Assembly: GCA_041795785.1 (NCBI GenBank)
Contig: JBHBXR010000012.1
Coordinates: 1-28,870, forward strand
Origin: CAJPST01 sp041795785
GTDB taxonomy: Bacteria; Pseudomonadota; Gammaproteobacteria; Enterobacterales; Pasteurellaceae
Reading direction: 5' to 3'
DNA: 28,870 bases
The notes below the pieces were generated by a model. The model saw nothing but the letters and a program-made list of their open reading frames with translations. It was not told the origin of the DNA and ran no database searches. Shown here one piece after another: positions 1-7,231 of this stretch (its first letter is position 1; each line of letters opens with the position of its first letter). The position numbers and the translations under genes are program-made.

Positions 1-61
1 AATGGCGGTAGAAGCGCCAAAAGCCAGAGAACGTATTGAGAAGGAATTATTGGGCAAATAA
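1..61 (+). CDS. C-terminal end of an unidentified protein
   Basis: An open frame runs in from the window edge (codons in phase with position 2) and stops at TAA 59-61. The visible end reads AVEAPKARERIEKELLGK, a charged, probably helical tail. Only about 19 residues are visible, so I cannot name the family. It converges on rluA across the hairpin array at 103-247. That the frame is coding is inferred from its composition and from the hairpins that follow the stop. Confidence 0.5.
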   Translation, partial: MAVEAPKARERIEKELLGK

Positions 62-288
62 TGCGCTTTATTCTTAAGCGAAAGAAAAACCGAACAACAG
101 AAAGCGTATTTTTTTAAGATACGCTCAGACCGCTGACAAACCCTATACGAGCCGTATAGGGTTACTTAATCTGAGCCGCTCTGCGGCTCTTCCATTCAGC
201 CCCTGTGGGGCTGGGCTTAACGAACCTGGCACGGCTCGTGCTAGGTTATTTACAGGCGGGAAACTTTTCCTAAAAAAATAGCGTAACA
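62..288. other. Intergenic multi-hairpin array between convergent genes
   Basis: The non-coding stretch between the two convergent genes holds five perfect or near-perfect hairpins. They are 103-125 (7-bp arms, T-rich 9-nt loop), 139-163 (11-bp arms, 3-nt loop), 173-189 (7-bp arms, 3-nt loop), 197-213 (7-bp arms, 3-nt loop) and 223-247 (11-bp arms, 3-nt loop, one G-T pair). The last four are arranged long-short-short-long and are exactly mirror-symmetric about position 193. The region must contain the terminators of both neighbours, but no hairpin is followed at once by a good T-tract in the right direction. It has no ORF and no uptake sequence. Confidence 0.75.
139..247. repeat. Mirror-symmetric set of four hairpins (imperfect 109-bp palindrome)
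   Basis: The outer hairpins (139-163 and 223-247, 25 nt each) are reverse-complement relatives. They share the ends AACC/GGTT and the apex ACGGCTCGT, and differ at four base pairs where both partners changed (three Watson-Crick to Watson-Crick, one to G-T). The inner hairpins (173-189 and 197-213, 17 nt each) share AGCC/GGCT and differ at two base pairs, both swapped G-C for C-G. Linkers are 9, 7 and 9 nt. Such paired changes suggest that the folded form matters. It could be an RNA structure, a REP/ERIC-like element, or an old inverted duplication. Confidence 0.7.
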
Positions 289-948
289 CTAAAACTCCGC
301 TTCCCGTTCAAAGCGCATTACTTCGCCTGTGATCGGATGCCTGATCCGCAAGCTTTGCGCGTGCAGACAAAGACGCGGGGCAAGGGCTTTGGCTTGCGGA
401 TGAGCATAAAATTTATCGCCTAAAATCGGATGTCCGAGCGCCAACATATGTAAGCGCAACTGGTGGGAACGTCCGGTAATCGGTGTCAGTTTTACCCTTG
501 TACAATTATGCGGCAGGCGTTCTAACACGGTAAATTGCGTGACCGCCCTTTTACCGCGTTCAAAACAGATTTTTTGCCGCGGGCGGTTTTCCCAATCGCA
601 AATCAACGGCAGATTGACCGTGCCGCTGTCTTGTTGCAAATGTCCCCAAACCAACGCTTGATAATGTTTGTTCGGTTCCCGTTCGCGAAACTGGCGTTTC
701 AATTCGCGATCCGCCGCTTTGCTCATGGCAAACAGTAAAATTCCGCTGGTTGCCATATCCAAACGATGGGCGGGTTCGCAAAATCCGTATTTGTCCTTAA
801 TACGCGACATGGCGCTGTCATAATATTGCACTTGATTGCCGGGTACGGAAAGCAAGCCGCTCGGTTTATTAACGACCATAATATGATTGTCATGATAGAC
901 GATATCCAACCAAGGCTCCGTCGGCGGATGATATTCGATTAATGCCAT
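289..948 (-). CDS. rluA: Dual-specificity pseudouridine synthase RluA (23S rRNA U746 / tRNA U32)
   Basis: RluA converts uridine to pseudouridine in 23S rRNA helix 35 and in the anticodon stem-loop of several tRNAs. The 219-residue length matches the family. The signature HRLDMATSG lies at residues 61-69, with the catalytic aspartate at D64, the same number as in E. coli RluA. The N-terminus (PPTEPWLDIVYHDNHIMVVNKPSGLLS) also aligns with E. coli RluA, which supports the ATG at 948 although no clear Shine-Dalgarno precedes it. It is downstream of rapA, as in E. coli, but a 13-bp uptake-sequence dyad lies between them, so some of its expression may come from readthrough or from its own promoter. 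Confidence 0.95.
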   Translation of the reverse strand: MALIEYHPPTEPWLDIVYHDNHIMVVNKPSGLLSVPGNQVQYYDSAMSRIKDKYGFCEPAHRLDMATSGILLFAMSKAADRELKRQFREREPNKHYQALVWGHLQQDSGTVNLPLICDWENRPRQKICFERGKRAVTQFTVLERLPHNCTRVKLTPITGRSHQLRLHMLALGHPILGDKFYAHPQAKALAPRLCLHAQSLRIRHPITGEVMRFEREAEF

Positions 949-972
949 ATGTTTACTGATGAATGTTGTTGC

Positions 973-1035
973 ATAAAAGTGCGGTCGTTTTTCTGGCTGT
1001 TTTCAAAACGGCGAAAAATCCCACCGCACTTTTAT
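973..1035. terminator. Inverted uptake-sequence pair between rapA and rluA
   Basis: Perfect 13-bp arms (973-985 ATAAAAGTGCGGT and 1023-1035 ACCGCACTTTTAT) enclose 37 bp, which itself holds a smaller inverted repeat (GTTTTCAAAAC). Each arm contains one uptake sequence. The right arm overlaps the rapA stop codon (1032-1034). On the minus strand this is a likely intrinsic terminator or attenuator at the end of rapA. Confidence 0.7.
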
Positions 1036-3827
1036 ACGTTATTACTGATAATCACGCGCAGGCTGTCCAAACGCCAATTTGCCTGCGCAATTCGTTGCAG
1101 AGATTGCGCTCTGATATGTTGCAAGCGTTCGATTTCATCCTGACGGATATTTTTATTTACCGCCTGCAACGCCGTTAGACGGTTCAACTCGGCGGACAGC
1201 TCGGAATCCGCCCGTCGCAACGCCTGCTCAATTAACGGCTTCAGTTGATCCGCCATATATTTTTCGCCGGTCTGTAATAACCGTTCGATGTTGTCACGCA
1301 GCATTTTCACCGCTTTATTCGCCAGATTGCCGTCCAACGGTTTCAGTTGTTTTTGTAACGCATGAAAAGAAACCTGCGCGGCGAGATCGTTGCCTTTGCC
1401 GTCTAATAGCATTCGCACCGGCGTCGGCGGTAGGAAACGGGTAAGTTGCAAGCCTTTCGGCGCTTGGCTTTCCGCCACATAAACCAATTCCAATAAGAGC
1501 GTGCCGGGCGGTAGTTTGTGATTGGGCAATAACGCCGCCGCGGCTTTGCCGATGTTGCCCGACGTAATCAAATCAATGCCGTTGCGGATCATCGGGTGAT
1601 CCCAAGTCAAAAATTCTATTTCTTCGCGCGCTAGCGCCAGTCGGCGATCAAAAGTGACGGTGACGCCTTCTTCTTTCAAGCCGGGGAAGTCCGGCACCAA
1701 CATTGTCCCCGTCGGACTGATGACAACGGAACGTTCGCCCAAATCTTCCTGCTCTACGCCGATGATATCAAACAGATTTAAGCTGAAATCCATTAATGCT
1801 TGTTCAGCGTCCTGTGCGGCAATTTCTGCAGCTAATAGCTGCGCCTGTTCGCCACCGTTTGAATTTAATTCCAACAAGCGGTCGCGTCCTTGTTCCAATT
1901 CCCGTTTCAGCTGTAAACGCTGCTTGGCGGTGTCTTGAATGAATTGTTCGAAATCCGTGCCGACAGTTTCCCGTTGCAAAAAATCTTGCAATTTCCGACC
2001 GCACTTTTCAAACAACACAGCACCCATCGGGCAGGTTTCCTCAAAGGCGTTCAGCCCTTGATGATACCATTGCGCCAAACGCGCCTGCGCCGAATCCGCT
2101 ATGCAAGGCGCATAGATTTGTACTTCTCGATTCTGCCCGATACGGTCTAAACGTCCGATACATTGTTCCAACAGATCAGGATTGTGCGGCAAATCAAACA
2201 GCACTAAATGACAGGCAAATTGAAAATTACGTCCTTCCGAGCCAATCCCCGAACTCAATAACACCTGTGCGCCTTGTTCCGTTTGGGCGAAATAAGCGGC
2301 GGCGCGATCCCGTTCCACAATCGACATTTTTTCGTGAAACAACGCACTGCGGATACCTTCTTTATCGCGCAACGTTTTTTCCAACTGCACGGCGGTAGCG
2401 AGGGTTTGGCAAATAACCAACACTTTTTCCGTCCGCAGCCGTTGCAGAAAAGCAATCAGCCATTCAATGCGCGGATCTTGTCCCGATAATGCGGGCGTCA
2501 GTCTGATTTGATGATAAACGCGCGACGGAAAACCTTTCACGCCCTGTCGGGTATTGCGGAACAACAAACGACCGGTACCGTGGCGATCAATAAGATCGCG
2601 GATCAGTTCTTCTCGCGCCTGTCTGCACAAATCATTATCCGCCGCGGAACGAATCGCTTTCAAGGCGGGTTCGATATCCTGTTCCGACAATAACTCCGTC
2701 AGCGCATTTTGTTCCGCCGTACTCAACGGGTTATCCGAGAGCAGGGTTTGCACTGCCCGAGCAATCGGTTGATAATTGCGCTGTTCCGCACTAAATGCGG
2801 CGTAATCGTAAAAACGGGCGGGATCAAGCAGACGCAAACGGGCGAAATGGCTTTGCTGTCCCAGCTGTTCGGGCGTTGCGGTCAGTAATAACACCGACGG
2901 AATATGACGGGCAAGGTTTTCCACCAGCTGATACGAAGCGCTCGGCTGTTGTTCCGTCCAAAGCAAATGGTGGGCCTCATCCACAATCAACATATCGAAC
3001 TCTGCCGCAGCGGCTTGTGCGGCACGTTTCGGTTGTGCAAGCAACCAATCCAAGGCGCAAATAATCAGGTTTTCACTGCCGAAAGGATTGCGTTCCGCTT
3101 CCGTTTCCGTGGCGGCGAAATCCGCCGCCCGCTCTTCATCAAACAACGAAAAGGGCAAATTGAAACGACGCAACATTTCCACCAGCCATTGATGTTGCAA
3201 GGTTTCCGGCACAATAATCAGCGCCCGTTCCACCCTGCCGGCAAATAACTGTTGCTGTAAAATCATACCCGCTTCAATGGTTTTGCCCAATCCCACTTCA
3301 TCCGCCAATAAAACGCGCGGCGCAATACGTTGCCCGACTTCGCGCGCAATGTATAACTGATGAGGAATCAAACTCGCCCTTGTGCCGCGTAATCCGCGTA
3401 ACGGCGATTGAAATTGCGCCTGTTGATGGCGCAGCGCTTGATAGCGCAAGGCAAAATGCTCACTGCGCTCAATTTGCGCATTAAATAATCTGTCCTGCGG
3501 ACGGCTGAACGACAGTCGGGCTGCCAACTCGCTTTCCGGTAAAAGCGTTTCCGTTTGATTATCCGCACGCTCAACCGTATAAATTAGGCGGCCTTGTTGT
3601 TCCGTCACCTTGAGTACGCGACCCTGCCAACCCGAATTGTGGGTAATGTTATCGCCGGGTTTAAAACTGACCCGAATTAAAGGCGCGGAAGCCGAGGCAT
3701 AGATGCGACTTTCATTCACCGCAGGGAAGAACAAGGTCACCGTCCGTGCATTAAGCGCGCTGACCTGTCCCAATCCCAATTCGTTTTCACTTTCACTCAG
3801 CCAACGCTGACCGATTACAAATGACAT
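1032..3827 (-). CDS. rapA: RNA polymerase-associated Swi2/Snf2 ATPase RapA (HepA)
   Basis: RapA binds core RNA polymerase and uses ATP to help recycle it from post-termination complexes. The protein has 931 residues; E. coli RapA has 968. In order there are N-terminal Tudor-like sequences (about 1-110), a first RecA-like lobe with Walker A GLGKT (179-183) and DEAH box (283-286), and a second lobe with a QCIGRLDRIGQ-type motif VI, then a long C-terminal region. The ATG at 3827 is preceded on the minus strand by a good purine-rich site (GAAGGGAAAT). An 8-bp inverted repeat (3840-3847 / 3858-3865) sits just upstream in the leader. rluA follows in the same direction, the E. coli order. One uptake sequence lies inside the gene at 1998-2006. 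Confidence 0.96.
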   Translation of the reverse strand: MSFVIGQRWLSESENELGLGQVSALNARTVTLFFPAVNESRIYASASAPLIRVSFKPGDNITHNSGWQGRVLKVTEQQGRLIYTVERADNQTETLLPESELAARLSFSRPQDRLFNAQIERSEHFALRYQALRHQQAQFQSPLRGLRGTRASLIPHQLYIAREVGQRIAPRVLLADEVGLGKTIEAGMILQQQLFAGRVERALIIVPETLQHQWLVEMLRRFNLPFSLFDEERAADFAATETEAERNPFGSENLIICALDWLLAQPKRAAQAAAAEFDMLIVDEAHHLLWTEQQPSASYQLVENLARHIPSVLLLTATPEQLGQQSHFARLRLLDPARFYDYAAFSAEQRNYQPIARAVQTLLSDNPLSTAEQNALTELLSEQDIEPALKAIRSAADNDLCRQAREELIRDLIDRHGTGRLLFRNTRQGVKGFPSRVYHQIRLTPALSGQDPRIEWLIAFLQRLRTEKVLVICQTLATAVQLEKTLRDKEGIRSALFHEKMSIVERDRAAAYFAQTEQGAQVLLSSGIGSEGRNFQFACHLVLFDLPHNPDLLEQCIGRLDRIGQNREVQIYAPCIADSAQARLAQWYHQGLNAFEETCPMGAVLFEKCGRKLQDFLQRETVGTDFEQFIQDTAKQRLQLKRELEQGRDRLLELNSNGGEQAQLLAAEIAAQDAEQALMDFSLNLFDIIGVEQEDLGERSVVISPTGTMLVPDFPGLKEEGVTVTFDRRLALAREEIEFLTWDHPMIRNGIDLITSGNIGKAAAALLPNHKLPPGTLLLELVYVAESQAPKGLQLTRFLPPTPVRMLLDGKGNDLAAQVSFHALQKQLKPLDGNLANKAVKMLRDNIERLLQTGEKYMADQLKPLIEQALRRADSELSAELNRLTALQAVNKNIRQDEIERLQHIRAQSLQRIAQANWRLDSLRVIISNNV

Positions 3828-3839
3828 AATTTCCCTTCC

Positions 3840-3865
3840 GCTAAAATGTAACGGGCTATTTTAGC
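3840..3865 (-). promoter_or_regulatory. Inverted repeat in the rapA leader
   Basis: GCTAAAAT (3840-3847) and ATTTTAGC (3858-3865) are perfect 8-bp arms separated by 10 bp, starting 12 bp upstream of the rapA ATG and touching its ribosome-binding site. On the minus strand a TAAAAT hexamer inside it could be a -10 box. It may be an operator or a 5' leader hairpin; the sequence does not decide. Confidence 0.4.
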
Positions 3866-3963
3866 CTTGTTACCGTTAAAAATGAAATTCAAATTAAAAT
3901 GGATCATATATATTACAAAAATACGGTTATTTAAATTTAATTTTATATTTATGTAATTTAGGG

Positions 3964-3991
3964 TTGACTTCTTTAAAGTGCGGTGTAAAAA
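3964..3991 (+). promoter_or_regulatory. Candidate sigma-70 promoter of pnuC
   Basis: TTGACT (3964-3969, 5 of 6 to the -35 consensus) is followed after 16 bp by TAAAAA (3986-3991). An uptake sequence (core 3976-3984) fills the spacer. This would start transcription about 20-25 bp before the pnuC ribosome-binding site. I see no NadR-like operator and no riboswitch fold upstream. Confidence 0.45.
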
Positions 3992-4020
3992 TCAGTTAAA
4001 ATTTAGTTACGGAGGATCTT

Positions 4021-4716
4021 ATGATGAACTTAAATTGGCAAGCTATAAAAGACGAGTTATTCGGCGGTTGGAAAGCTTTTGAAGTGGTTTGGTTGTTTAT
4101 TTTTTTAGCCGCACAAATAGGTACATATATTGTTAATCCGGACTCGTTAGTCGCAATGGTTTCCGGGGTTACAGGTATTCTCTGTGTGGTTTTCGTCAGT
4201 AAAGGAAAAATCAGTAACTATTTATTTGGCTTAATTTTTGCTTATACTTATTTCTATACGGCTTGGAGTGCCAATTATATTGGTGAAATGAATACAGTGT
4301 TATATGTATATCTTCCTGCACAATTCATAGGTTTTTTTCTATGGAAAGATAACCTACAAAAAGAGAAAAGCGGTACAGAAAGTGTTATTGCAAAGTCATT
4401 GACCTTAAAAGGCTGGGCATTGACATTGGGAACAATTATTATCGGCACATTGTTGTTGATCCAAAAACTAAAGGAGGCAGGTGGCAGTTCAGTAAATTTA
4501 GACGGTTTAACCACTGTTATCGCGGTCGTTGCACAGTTATTAATGATCCTGCGTTATCGGGAACAGTGGTTATTGTGGATTGGTTTAAATGTGATTTCTA
4601 TCATTTTATGGCTACAAGCAGAAGAAGGTTCACTGCCTATTGTCATAATGTATTCCGCCTACTTGCTTAACTCAATTTACGGTTATTACAACTGGACGAA
4701 ATTGACCAAGCAATAA
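4021..4716 (+). CDS. pnuC: Nicotinamide riboside transporter PnuC
   Basis: PnuC proteins are SWEET-like inner-membrane facilitators that import nicotinamide riboside for NAD synthesis, the V-factor route in Pasteurellaceae. The 231 residues form a series of hydrophobic helices with the family pattern of aromatic and polar residues (SNYLFGLIFAYTYFYTAW; PAQFIGFFLW; W-NVISIILW near the C-terminus). GGAGG at 4011-4015 is 5 nt from the first ATG and 8 nt from the second (4024), so translation could start at either. The gene stands alone between rapA (divergent) and the converging gene at 4828, and ends at the uptake-sequence hairpin 4742-4769. Specificity for nicotinamide riboside rather than another vitamin is inferred from similarity. 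Confidence 0.9.
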   Translation: MMNLNWQAIKDELFGGWKAFEVVWLFIFLAAQIGTYIVNPDSLVAMVSGVTGILCVVFVSKGKISNYLFGLIFAYTYFYTAWSANYIGEMNTVLYVYLPAQFIGFFLWKDNLQKEKSGTESVIAKSLTLKGWALTLGTIIIGTLLLIQKLKEAGGSSVNLDGLTTVIAVVAQLLMILRYREQWLLWIGLNVISIILWLQAEEGSLPIVIMYSAYLLNSIYGYYNWTKLTKQ

Positions 4717-4723
4717 ATTGCAT

Positions 4724-4769
4724 AAAACATCCGAAAAACAAACCGCACTTTTATCGCTAAAAGTGCGGT
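4724..4769. repeat. 46-bp direct repeat, copy 1 (contains terminator)
   Basis: These 46 bp are identical to 5475-5520. They hold an AAAACATCCG start, an A-rich tract, and a perfect dyad of two uptake sequences. The two copies are 751 bp apart and bracket the gene at 4828-5343. Identity stops abruptly at both ends. Confidence 0.9.
4742..4769. terminator. Uptake-sequence hairpin terminator between pnuC and the gene at 4828
   Basis: Arms ACCGCACTTTTA (4742-4753) and TAAAAGTGCGGT (4758-4769) are perfect, with a TCGC loop. Read on the minus strand the stem is followed by TTTGTTTTT, so it is a good terminator for the minus-strand gene; on the plus strand it also closes pnuC. Confidence 0.8.
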
Positions 4770-4827
4770 CTGACTTTCCCTTCAGGGCAGCGTTGCTAAT
4801 GTATTTCTACGGTTATCCATACCCTGT

Positions 4828-5343
4828 TTATTCGTTGTGAAACTTCGCCAAAAACGCCCTGCTGACTTCGTTAAAATACATTGCACTGTTAATGATCTTA
4901 TTATTGTTTTCCGTTTCCTGCTCGGTAGCTTGAGCCGAGTCATATCCTTGGGCGACACGAAATTCAATCAGTTTTTTGTAGCCCTCTTCCATTAAATCGT
5001 AATACACGGCGAAATGGCGTATTAAGGCCTCTAACAGCGTGTCATCACCTTTATATGCGCCTAGTTTTTCGGCTTCGACAACACATTCGGGTATTGCGGC
5101 AAGCCATTTGAGGCGCACTTCTTCAGCCCGTTTGTAATCTCGCGCATCCATGGCGGCATTCATGTCCGTCATGTAATCGTCCATAACATTGCCGATACAA
5201 ATCAATTCATTGTTGTATTCCGCTATGTTATCGTAGCTGCCTTTGGCGTAATACACGCCCTCTTCGGCATTCCAACCGCCCTGTTTGTTAGACGATGCGG
5301 CATCGCCACGACCGAATAATTTTTTCAGAAACTTAATAAACAT
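4828..5343 (-). CDS. Unrecognised 171-residue protein flanked by direct repeats
   Basis: I do not recognise this family with confidence; it faintly recalls small bacterial LIC11966-type surface proteins. The N-terminus (MFIKFLKKLFGRGD) is basic and amphipathic rather than a classic signal peptide. The remainder looks almost wholly alpha-helical, with aromatic-rich stretches (EGVYYAKGSYDNIAEYNNEL; HFAVYYDLMEEGYKKLIEF) and an acidic, Asn-rich loop (EQETENNNKI). AAGGT lies 8 nt upstream of the ATG, and TATAAT is present on the minus strand at 5435-5440. Exact 46-bp repeats on both sides suggest the gene can be gained or lost as a unit. It is probably a real gene (good start, terminator, ordinary codon use), of unknown role. 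Confidence 0.75.
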   Translation of the reverse strand: MFIKFLKKLFGRGDAASSNKQGGWNAEEGVYYAKGSYDNIAEYNNELICIGNVMDDYMTDMNAAMDARDYKRAEEVRLKWLAAIPECVVEAEKLGAYKGDDTLLEALIRHFAVYYDLMEEGYKKLIEFRVAQGYDSAQATEQETENNNKIINSAMYFNEVSRAFLAKFHNE

Positions 5344-5474
5344 AGTGTTACCTTTTCAATTGAGTTAGAAAAATACGTTATCTTCTTTGTAATATGGTTG
5401 TTAATCTATATCGGTTCCATATTGTGGCTTTTAAATTATACTTTTTTTCACACTCTAATATATTGATATCAATC

Positions 5475-5520
5475 AAAACATCCGAAAAACAAACCGCACT
5501 TTTATCGCTAAAAGTGCGGT
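5475..5520. repeat. 46-bp direct repeat, copy 2 (contains terminator)
   Basis: Second exact copy of the 46-bp unit at 4724-4769, lying between gdhA and the minus-strand gene upstream of copy 1. A 12-bp perfect palindrome (ATTGATATCAAT, 5462-5473) lies directly beside it and is absent beside copy 1. Confidence 0.9.
5493..5520 (-). terminator. gdhA terminator made of two uptake sequences
   Basis: The same 12-bp-arm, TCGC-loop hairpin as at 4742-4769, with arms at 5493-5504 and 5509-5520. On the minus strand the stem is followed by TTTGTTTTT, as expected for termination of gdhA transcripts, which end 26 bp earlier. Confidence 0.8.
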
Positions 5521-5546
5521 TGAATTTTTGCCCGTTTTTATAATGG

Positions 5547-6899
5547 TTAGTACACGCCTTGCGCTAACATGGCATCCGCTACTTTCACGAAGCCCGCTAC
5601 GTTTGCGCCGACAACATAGTTGATATTTGCCTGACCTTCAACGGTACCGTATTTTTTACAGTTCGCATGAATATCCAACATAATGCGGTGTAATCTCGCG
5701 TCCACTTCTTCGCGAGTCCAGCTTAGACGTTGTGAGTTTTGGCTCATTTCCAAACCGGAAGTCGCTACACCGCCCGCATTCGCCGCTTTGCCCGGTCCGA
5801 ACAGTACGTTTGCCGCTAATAAGGCATCGGTCGCTTCAATGGTGGTCGGCATATTGGCGCCTTCCGCCACTAATTGCACGCCGTTAGCAATCAATTTTTG
5901 CGCATCGGCAAGATCCAATTCGTTTTGGGTCGCGCAAGGCAATGCTACGTCCGCTTTCACGCCCCAAGGACGCTCGCCCGCAACATATTGCAAACCGAAT
6001 TGCTCCGCATAATCTTTCACGCGACCGCGTTTCACGTTTTTGATTTCCATTAAAGCGGCCAATTTTTCTTTAGTGAAACCGGCGGCATCATAAACATAGC
6101 CGGAGCTGTCGGAACAAGTAACCACTTTCGCACCGAATTCCAACGCTTTTTCAATGGCATATTGCGCAACGTTGCCCGAACCGGAAACCACCACGGTTTT
6201 GCCGACCAAAGACTGCTCTTTTTCCGCCAACATCGCTTTAACGAAATAAACCAAGCCGTAACCCGTCGCTTCAGGACGGATTAAACTGCCGCCGAAGGTC
6301 AAGCCCTTACCGGTAAATACGGAACCGGTTTGGTTGGATAATTTTTTCATCATACCGGCAAGATAGCCCACTTCACGTCCGCCTACGCCGATATCACCGG
6401 CAGGCACGTCCGTATCCGGACCGAGATGACGATATAACTCAACCATCAACGCCTGACAGAAACGCATTACTTCCGCATCGGATTTGCCTTTCGGGTCAAA
6501 ATCCGAACCGCCTTTACCGCCGCCCATAGGCAATGTAGTCAACGCATTTTTGAAAATTTGCTCAAAACCTAAGAATTTTAAGATAGACAGGTTGACCGAC
6601 GGATGAAAGCGCATACCGCCTTTGAACGGACCGATCGCGCTATTGTATTGCACGCGGAACGCGCGGTTTACCTGTACTTGTCCTTGATCGTCCATCCATG
6701 CCACACGGAATTGAATGGCGCGCTCAGGTTCAACCAAGCGCTCTAATAAAGCTTGTGAGCGGTATTTCGGATTTTTTTCCAAGAACGGCCAAATGGACGT
6801 TAGCACTTCGCGCACCGCCTGTAAAAACTCCGGTTGATTGCCGTCGCGCCGTGCCACTTGCGCTAAAAACTCTTCTAATGATGAAACTGTGTTGGACAT
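5547..6899 (-). CDS. gdhA: NADP-specific glutamate dehydrogenase
   Basis: The enzyme makes L-glutamate from 2-oxoglutarate, ammonium and NADPH in the cytoplasm. The 450 residues fit the hexameric bacterial class (E. coli 447). The substrate-binding part contains K93 in GPFKGGMRFH and the catalytic lysine K129 in PMGGGKGGSDFDPKG. The Rossmann part has GSGNVAQ near 240 followed by CSDSSG, a serine-rich turn typical of NADP-dependent forms. AGAAGGAAA precedes the ATG at 6899 by 7 nt. Glutamate feeds the arginine genes further along, but it is a separate transcription unit. It ends at the repeat-borne terminator 5493-5520. Confidence 0.97.
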   Translation of the reverse strand: MSNTVSSLEEFLAQVARRDGNQPEFLQAVREVLTSIWPFLEKNPKYRSQALLERLVEPERAIQFRVAWMDDQGQVQVNRAFRVQYNSAIGPFKGGMRFHPSVNLSILKFLGFEQIFKNALTTLPMGGGKGGSDFDPKGKSDAEVMRFCQALMVELYRHLGPDTDVPAGDIGVGGREVGYLAGMMKKLSNQTGSVFTGKGLTFGGSLIRPEATGYGLVYFVKAMLAEKEQSLVGKTVVVSGSGNVAQYAIEKALEFGAKVVTCSDSSGYVYDAAGFTKEKLAALMEIKNVKRGRVKDYAEQFGLQYVAGERPWGVKADVALPCATQNELDLADAQKLIANGVQLVAEGANMPTTIEATDALLAANVLFGPGKAANAGGVATSGLEMSQNSQRLSWTREEVDARLHRIMLDIHANCKKYGTVEGQANINYVVGANVAGFVKVADAMLAQGVY

Positions 6900-7144
6900 A
6901 GTAATTTCCTTCTAAAAATGTTGAATGTTTGCATTTTGTTATAAATTTGTGCCTTGTTACGGCTCGGGTCTAATATGCAACAAAATATAATTTGATTGCA
7001 ATTTTTTTTATGAAAAAAACTTAATTTGTTTTAATTAATAGATTGAATTCAACAAAAACCTATTTTTATTAGAAATTTTTTAATTCCACATACTCAAAGT
7101 GCCGCACAATCAAAGCAAAAGCCCGAATTTGTAAAATTTTTTTT

Positions 7145-7160
7145 ACGCAAACCTTTGCGT
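7145..7160. promoter_or_regulatory. PurR-like operator
   Basis: ACGCAAACCTTTGCGT is a 7-bp-arm inverted repeat that differs from the idealised PurR box ACGCAAACGTTTGCGT at one position (G to C in the central CpG). It lies 72 bp upstream of the ATG at 7232 and about 245 bp from the gdhA start. Loss of the central CpG could weaken binding, since PurR inserts into that step. Confidence 0.5.
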
Positions 7161-7193
7161 TTGTGATGACCTAAATACAACCGCCGAACAAGT

Positions 7194-7202
7194 TGTTAGA
7201 AT
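7194..7202 (+). promoter_or_regulatory. Extended -10 promoter for the gene at 7232
   Basis: TGTTAGAAT combines the extended TG motif with TAGAAT (5 of 6 to TATAAT). No good -35 is present, which is allowed for extended -10 promoters. The transcript would start near 7209 with GAGGAAAA as its ribosome-binding site. Confidence 0.45.
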
Positions 7203-7231
7203 AGCCTCAAACAAGTGAAACGAGGAAAAAT

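Larger units (their letters stand above)
6900..7231. other. AT-rich divergent promoter region, gdhA / small membrane gene
   Basis: This 332-bp gap is strongly AT-rich (long T and A tracts at 7000-7090). It holds the gdhA leader on the left, one degenerate uptake-like sequence near 7097 (AAAGTGCCGC), a near-perfect PurR-type palindrome at 7145-7160, and an extended -10 promoter at 7194-7202. I see no ORF, RNA gene or riboswitch in it. No convincing -35/-10 pair for gdhA stands out. Confidence 0.6.

Noticed and set aside
5462..5473. ATTGATATCAAT as an FNR site
   Set aside because: FNR needs TTGAT-N4-ATCAA; here the two halves have no spacer. It remains only a short palindrome next to the 46-bp repeat.
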